Assembly: GCF_900110755.1 (NCBI RefSeq)
Contig: NZ_FOFF01000027.1
Span: 1 to 64,000, forward strand
Direction: 5' to 3'
DNA length: 64,000 bases
DNA from: Streptomyces sp. yr375
Lineage (GTDB): Bacteria; Actinomycetota; Actinomycetes; Streptomycetales; Streptomycetaceae
Position numbers and translations under genes: made by a program. Positions 61,601 through 64,000 of this stretch are shown piece by piece. Every line of letters starts with the position of its first letter. Position 1 is the first letter of the stretch. The notes below the pieces were generated by a model that was not told where the DNA came from, ran no database searches, and was given only the letters and a program-made list of their open reading frames with translations.

Positions 61601-64000
61601 CTGCTGTGCGACCTGTTCGCCGAGGTGCTCGGCGTGGACCCGCCCGGGATCGACGACAGCTTCTTCGACCTCGGCGGCGACTCCCTCCTCGCGACCCGGT
61701 TACTGAGCCGGATACGGGCCACCCTGGGCGCCGAACTCCCGATCCGCGCCCTGTTCGACACGCCGTCCGTGGCGGGCCTCGCGGCAGCGTCGGAGCGGGC
61801 AGGCGGCGGGTGGGTCCGCCCGCCCGTACGGCCCGTGGAACGGGCGGAGACGCTTCCGCTGTCGTTCGCCCAGCGCCGCCTGTGGTTCCTGAACCGGCTG
61901 GAGGGACCCGAGGCCGGCGCGGGCTACAACATGCCGTTCGTGCTCCGGCTGGACGGCGCACTCGACCAGGCCGCCCTGCGCGCCGCGCTCACCGACGTGG
62001 TGACACGCCACGAGAGCCTGCGCACCGTGTTCCCGGAGACCGACGGAACACCGCGACAGGTCGTCATCGACCCCACGGCGAGCGCCGTCGCCCTCCCTGT
62101 ACGCCCCGTGGGCCAGGCGGAACTGGACGAGGCGCTGGCCGCCGGCGCAGCCACCGGCTTCGACCTGACCACCGAGACACCGCTGCGCGCCGAGCTGTTC
62201 ACACTCGGCCCCGACCGGCACGTCCTGCTGCTGGTCGTGCACCACATCGCGGGTGACGCCTGGTCCATGGTGCCCCTGGCCCGCGACCTGTCCGCCGCCT
62301 ACACCGCGCGCTGCGCCCACGAGTCGCCGCAGTGGCTGCCGCTGCCCGTCCAGTACGCCGACTACGCGCTGTGGCAGCGGGAACTGCTGGGCGACGAGAG
62401 CGACGAGAACAGCCTCGTCTCCCGGCAAGTCGCGTACTGGGCACGGGCGTTGGCGGGGCTCCCCGCCGAGCTGGACCTCCCCGGCGACCGTCCGCGCCCC
62501 GCCCTGGCCGGCCACCGCGGCGGCACCGTGCCGGTGCGCCTCGACGCCGACCTGCACCGGCGGCTCGCGGCCCTGGCCGACGCCCACGGCGTCACCCTGT
62601 TCATGGTGCTCCAGGCCGGCCTCGCCGCGCTGCTGACCCGGCACGGCGCGGGCACCGACATCCCCATCGGGTCACCGGTGGCGGGCCGCACCGACGACGC
62701 CCTCGACGACCTGGTCGGCTTCTTCGTCAACACCCTGGTCCTGCGCACCGACACCTCGGGAGACCCGGACTTCGGCGAACTGCTCGCCCGGGTACGGGAA
62801 ACGGACCTGGTCGCCTACGCCCACCAGGACGTGCCCTTCGAGCACCTGGTGGAAGTGCTCAACCCCGCCAGGTCGCTGAGCCGGCACCCGCTGTTCCAGG
62901 TCATGCTGACCCTCACCAACGGTCTCGACGCGCACGTCGACCTGCCCGGCCTGTCCGCCGCCGCCGAACAGGTCGAGTCGGGCACGTCCAAGTTCGACCT
63001 GGCACTCAACCTGACCGAGTCCGCCACCGCCCACGACACCCCGGACGGAATCGCCGGGTACGCCGCCTACAGCAGCGACCTCTTCGACCACGGCACCGTC
63101 GAGGCCCTGGTCGCCCGCTTCGTACGCCTCCTGACGGCGGCCACCGCGCAGCCGGGTCGGCCGATCGGCGCCCTGGAAATCCTCGGCGACGCAGAGCGGC
63201 ACCGCCTCCTGACGGAGTGGAACGACACCGGCACGGCGGACACGTCCCCCGTACTGCTGCCGTCCATGTTCGAGCAGCAGGCCGCGGCCACCCCGCAGGC
63301 CCGCGCCGTGGCCGCGCCGGACGCGGAACTGTCCTACGCGCAGGCCGACGCCCGGGCGAACCGCCTGGCCCACCTGCTGATCTCCCACGGAGTCGGCCCG
63401 GAACAGGTGGTCGCCGTCGCCCTGCCCGGCTCCGCCGAACTGGTCGTGACCCTGCTCGCGGTCCTCAAGGCCGGCGCCGCCTACCTGCCCGTCGACCTCG
63501 CGCACCCCGCCACCCGGATCTCCCACCTCCTCGGCGACGCCGCCCCGGCCCTGCTCCTGACGACCCGCGAGGCGGCGGCCGACCTCCCGCACACCCCCGG
63601 CACGGCCCGCCTGCTGCTCGACGACCCGGCCGTCGTACAGGAGCTTCAGCGGCAGCCCGCGACCCGACCCGCCGACGCCGACCGGGTCACCGCCCTGCTG
63701 CCGGACCACCCCGCGTACGTCATCTACACCTCGGGCTCCACGGGCCTGCCCAAGGGCGTCGTCGTCGCGCACCGCGGCCTGGCCGGCTACGTGGCCCGCG
63801 CCCGGCGCGTCTACAGCGGCCTCGACGGGACGGTCCTGGTCCCCACCCCGCTGTCCTACGACCTGTCCGTCACCGGCCTGTACGGCGCGCTGACCTCCGG
63901 CGGGTGCGTGGTCGTCGCCGAACTCGACGACGACCCCTGGCTGACGGCCCAACTGGCCCGCACCCCGGTGACGTTCATGAAGGCGACCCCGAGCCACCTG
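58619..64000 (+). CDS. Nonribosomal peptide synthetase, C-A(Thr)-T-C-A(Asp/Asn)..., 3' end outside window
   Basis: Frame open to the right edge (1794 codons). C1 (about 10-450) is close to the first domain of Bacillus DhbF (SSAQRGIWFAQQLDPESPGY, RRLFGPTINIMAFSYD, VDANPAVYD) with HHLVTDG at His139-His140. DhbF-type C domains accept an aryl or acyl group from a separate carrier. A1 (about 460-970) has code Asp663, Phe664, Trp667, Asn706, Ile735, Gly737, Met763, Val771, His772, Lys968 = DFWNIGMVHK, read as Thr. T1 carries Ser1022 (DLGGDSL). C2 is an ordinary LCL-type domain but its motif is HHIAGDA, Ala for Gly. A2 (from about 1555) starts its code Asp1748, Leu1749, Thr1752, Lys1788 (DLTK), the start of Asp/Asn codes. 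GTG 58619 start; a TGA in frame just upstream fixes it. Confidence 0.93.
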   Translation, partial: MSGTLHPSWPLSSAQRGIWFAQQLDPESPGYNTAEYLEIDGPLDAPLLEAAARRVVAETDTLNVGFVQDDQGLRQVYGPAGDWPFAVLDVSAEPDPRAAAEAWMRAETARPVSLEAGRTFTLALLRAGTDRHFLYLRGHHLVTDGFMCALFAHRVAEVYTALRNGTPERADDSGSLDLLLADDTAYRASERFARDRDYWQGKLADRPEAVALADRAGELSGSFLRRTAQVPTATSHALRTLARRSGVGLPVPLIAATAVYLGRMTGAEEVALGVPVAARAGSGRGIRGPMSNELPLWLEVRPALSARDLMRQVSAETRQLLKHQRYRYEDISRDLNLVGSGRRLFGPTINIMAFSYDLAFGEARATTHNLAIGPVHDLSICVDDRSGDGTLRVHVDANPAVYDAAEHAAHQQRFLRLLEGLAAADTGQPVGRLDLLLPGERTRVLPAPAPVASPVDVPARALPQLFEEQAARTPDAVAVVAEDGELSYAQLNERANRLARLLVRRGAGPERLVAVALPRSAELVVTLLAVVKAGAAYLPIDPGYPPSRIAHMVADADPVCLVTTGELAPGMPYDTGAPVLLDEDTVVHALAGEHDGDLGDAERIGALDPSHPAYVIYTSGSTGTPKGVVIPHRNVARLFTATRPWFDFGADDVWTLFHSFAFDFSVWELWGPLLHGGRLVVVSQEASRSPADFLDLLVRHRVTVLNQTPSAFHQLTQADRDAPDLSAALALRTVIFGGEALEVGKLRDWYERHPADAPRLVNMYGITETTVHVTHALLGERDATAQPQRSVIGEPIPDLRAYVLDVGLQPMPPGVTGELYVAGAGLARGYHNRSGLSAERFVADPFGRPGERMYRTGDLARWSADGRLEYAGRADDQVKLRGYRIELGEIETVLARHEDVAQAAAVVREDRPGDKRLVAYVVPSDGDGTGVRPEAGALRAFAGRSLPDHMVPAAVVVLDRLPLTVNGKLDRAALPAPVFTSGEARRAARDATERLLCDLFAEVLGVDPPGIDDSFFDLGGDSLLATRLLSRIRATLGAELPIRALFDTPSVAGLAAASERAGGGWVRPPVRPVERAETLPLSFAQRRLWFLNRLEGPEAGAGYNMPFVLRLDGALDQAALRAALTDVVTRHESLRTVFPETDGTPRQVVIDPTASAVALPVRPVGQAELDEALAAGAATGFDLTTETPLRAELFTLGPDRHVLLLVVHHIAGDAWSMVPLARDLSAAYTARCAHESPQWLPLPVQYADYALWQRELLGDESDENSLVSRQVAYWARALAGLPAELDLPGDRPRPALAGHRGGTVPVRLDADLHRRLAALADAHGVTLFMVLQAGLAALLTRHGAGTDIPIGSPVAGRTDDALDDLVGFFVNTLVLRTDTSGDPDFGELLARVRETDLVAYAHQDVPFEHLVEVLNPARSLSRHPLFQVMLTLTNGLDAHVDLPGLSAAAEQVESGTSKFDLALNLTESATAHDTPDGIAGYAAYSSDLFDHGTVEALVARFVRLLTAATAQPGRPIGALEILGDAERHRLLTEWNDTGTADTSPVLLPSMFEQQAAATPQARAVAAPDAELSYAQADARANRLAHLLISHGVGPEQVVAVALPGSAELVVTLLAVLKAGAAYLPVDLAHPATRISHLLGDAAPALLLTTREAAADLPHTPGTARLLLDDPAVVQELQRQPATRPADADRVTALLPDHPAYVIYTSGSTGLPKGVVVAHRGLAGYVARARRVYSGLDGTVLVPTPLSYDLSVTGLYGALTSGGCVVVAELDDDPWLTAQLARTPVTFMKATPSHL

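Noticed and set aside
1..64000. CRISPR arrays, tRNA or rRNA genes, transposases, integrases, prophage genes
   Set aside because: None recognised. The only repeat arrays are the degenerate minisatellite and short tandem duplications, and none has spacer structure.

Overview
The window is very G+C-rich actinobacterial DNA. Its gene set (chitosanase, GH18 chitinase, many Sec/Tat-exported proteins, an ECF41 sigma factor, a DhbF-like NRPS, GTG starts and strong GGAGG ribosome sites) points to a Streptomyces or close relative. It reads as accessory chromosome: polymer degradation, exporters, regulators, a CHAT-protease locus and the start of a peptide biosynthesis cluster. No tRNA, rRNA, CRISPR array, transposase or integrase was recognised.

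Layout. 0-9 kb: the 3' part of a GH46 chitosanase (truncated by the window edge), an acyltransferase-3 membrane protein, an RsbW-like ATPase, a secretory lipase, an unknown membrane protein, an AraC regulator followed by a 14-TM drug exporter, and a Cmx/CmlR-like exporter. 9.5-15.7 kb: a three-gene operon (small Cys-rich protein, membrane protein, 1199-aa TPR-CHAT peptidase-like protein) facing a second TPR protein. 15.8-26.9 kb: polysaccharide deacetylase, AMIN-like secreted protein, an NAD-dependent DNA ligase, DinB-like protein, cyclophilin, a 12-bp-unit minisatellite, GCS2 ligase, coiled-coil protein, small exported protein, SAM methyltransferase and a DUF2975-like membrane protein. 27-42 kb: large subtilase, a 29-aa membrane peptide, MFS exporter, small secreted and hypothetical proteins, SGNH esterase, GlxA-type regulator, GAPDH, FUSC protein, a 58-aa protein, a class V aminotransferase and a frameshifted EntS-like exporter.

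42-54 kb is a carbohydrate locus. A LplABC-type importer without its own ATPase is divergent from a YicI-type GH31 alpha-xylosidase. After a two-gene ABC exporter comes a GH43-GH5 operon; the GH5 enzyme carries CBM_X2-like modules. The same palindrome, TCGAAGCGCTTCGA, lies at the start of the importer and GH31 transcription units and, with one change, in front of GH43-GH5. This indicates one LacI-type regulon, probably for xyloglucan or xylan oligosaccharides. The regulator itself is not in the window.

54-64 kb: an NmrA-like reductase preceded by a near-perfect ECF41 promoter and convergent with its likely ECF41 sigma factor; a GH18 chitinase with a DasR-like site in its promoter; an MhuD-like heme-degrading protein; a VOC protein; and an NRPS cluster. 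The cluster opens with an internally shortened 42-aa MbtH-like protein, a long polypyrimidine leader and an NRPS (C-A-T-C-A, open at the right edge). Its A-domain codes read Thr, then a partial Asp/Asn code.
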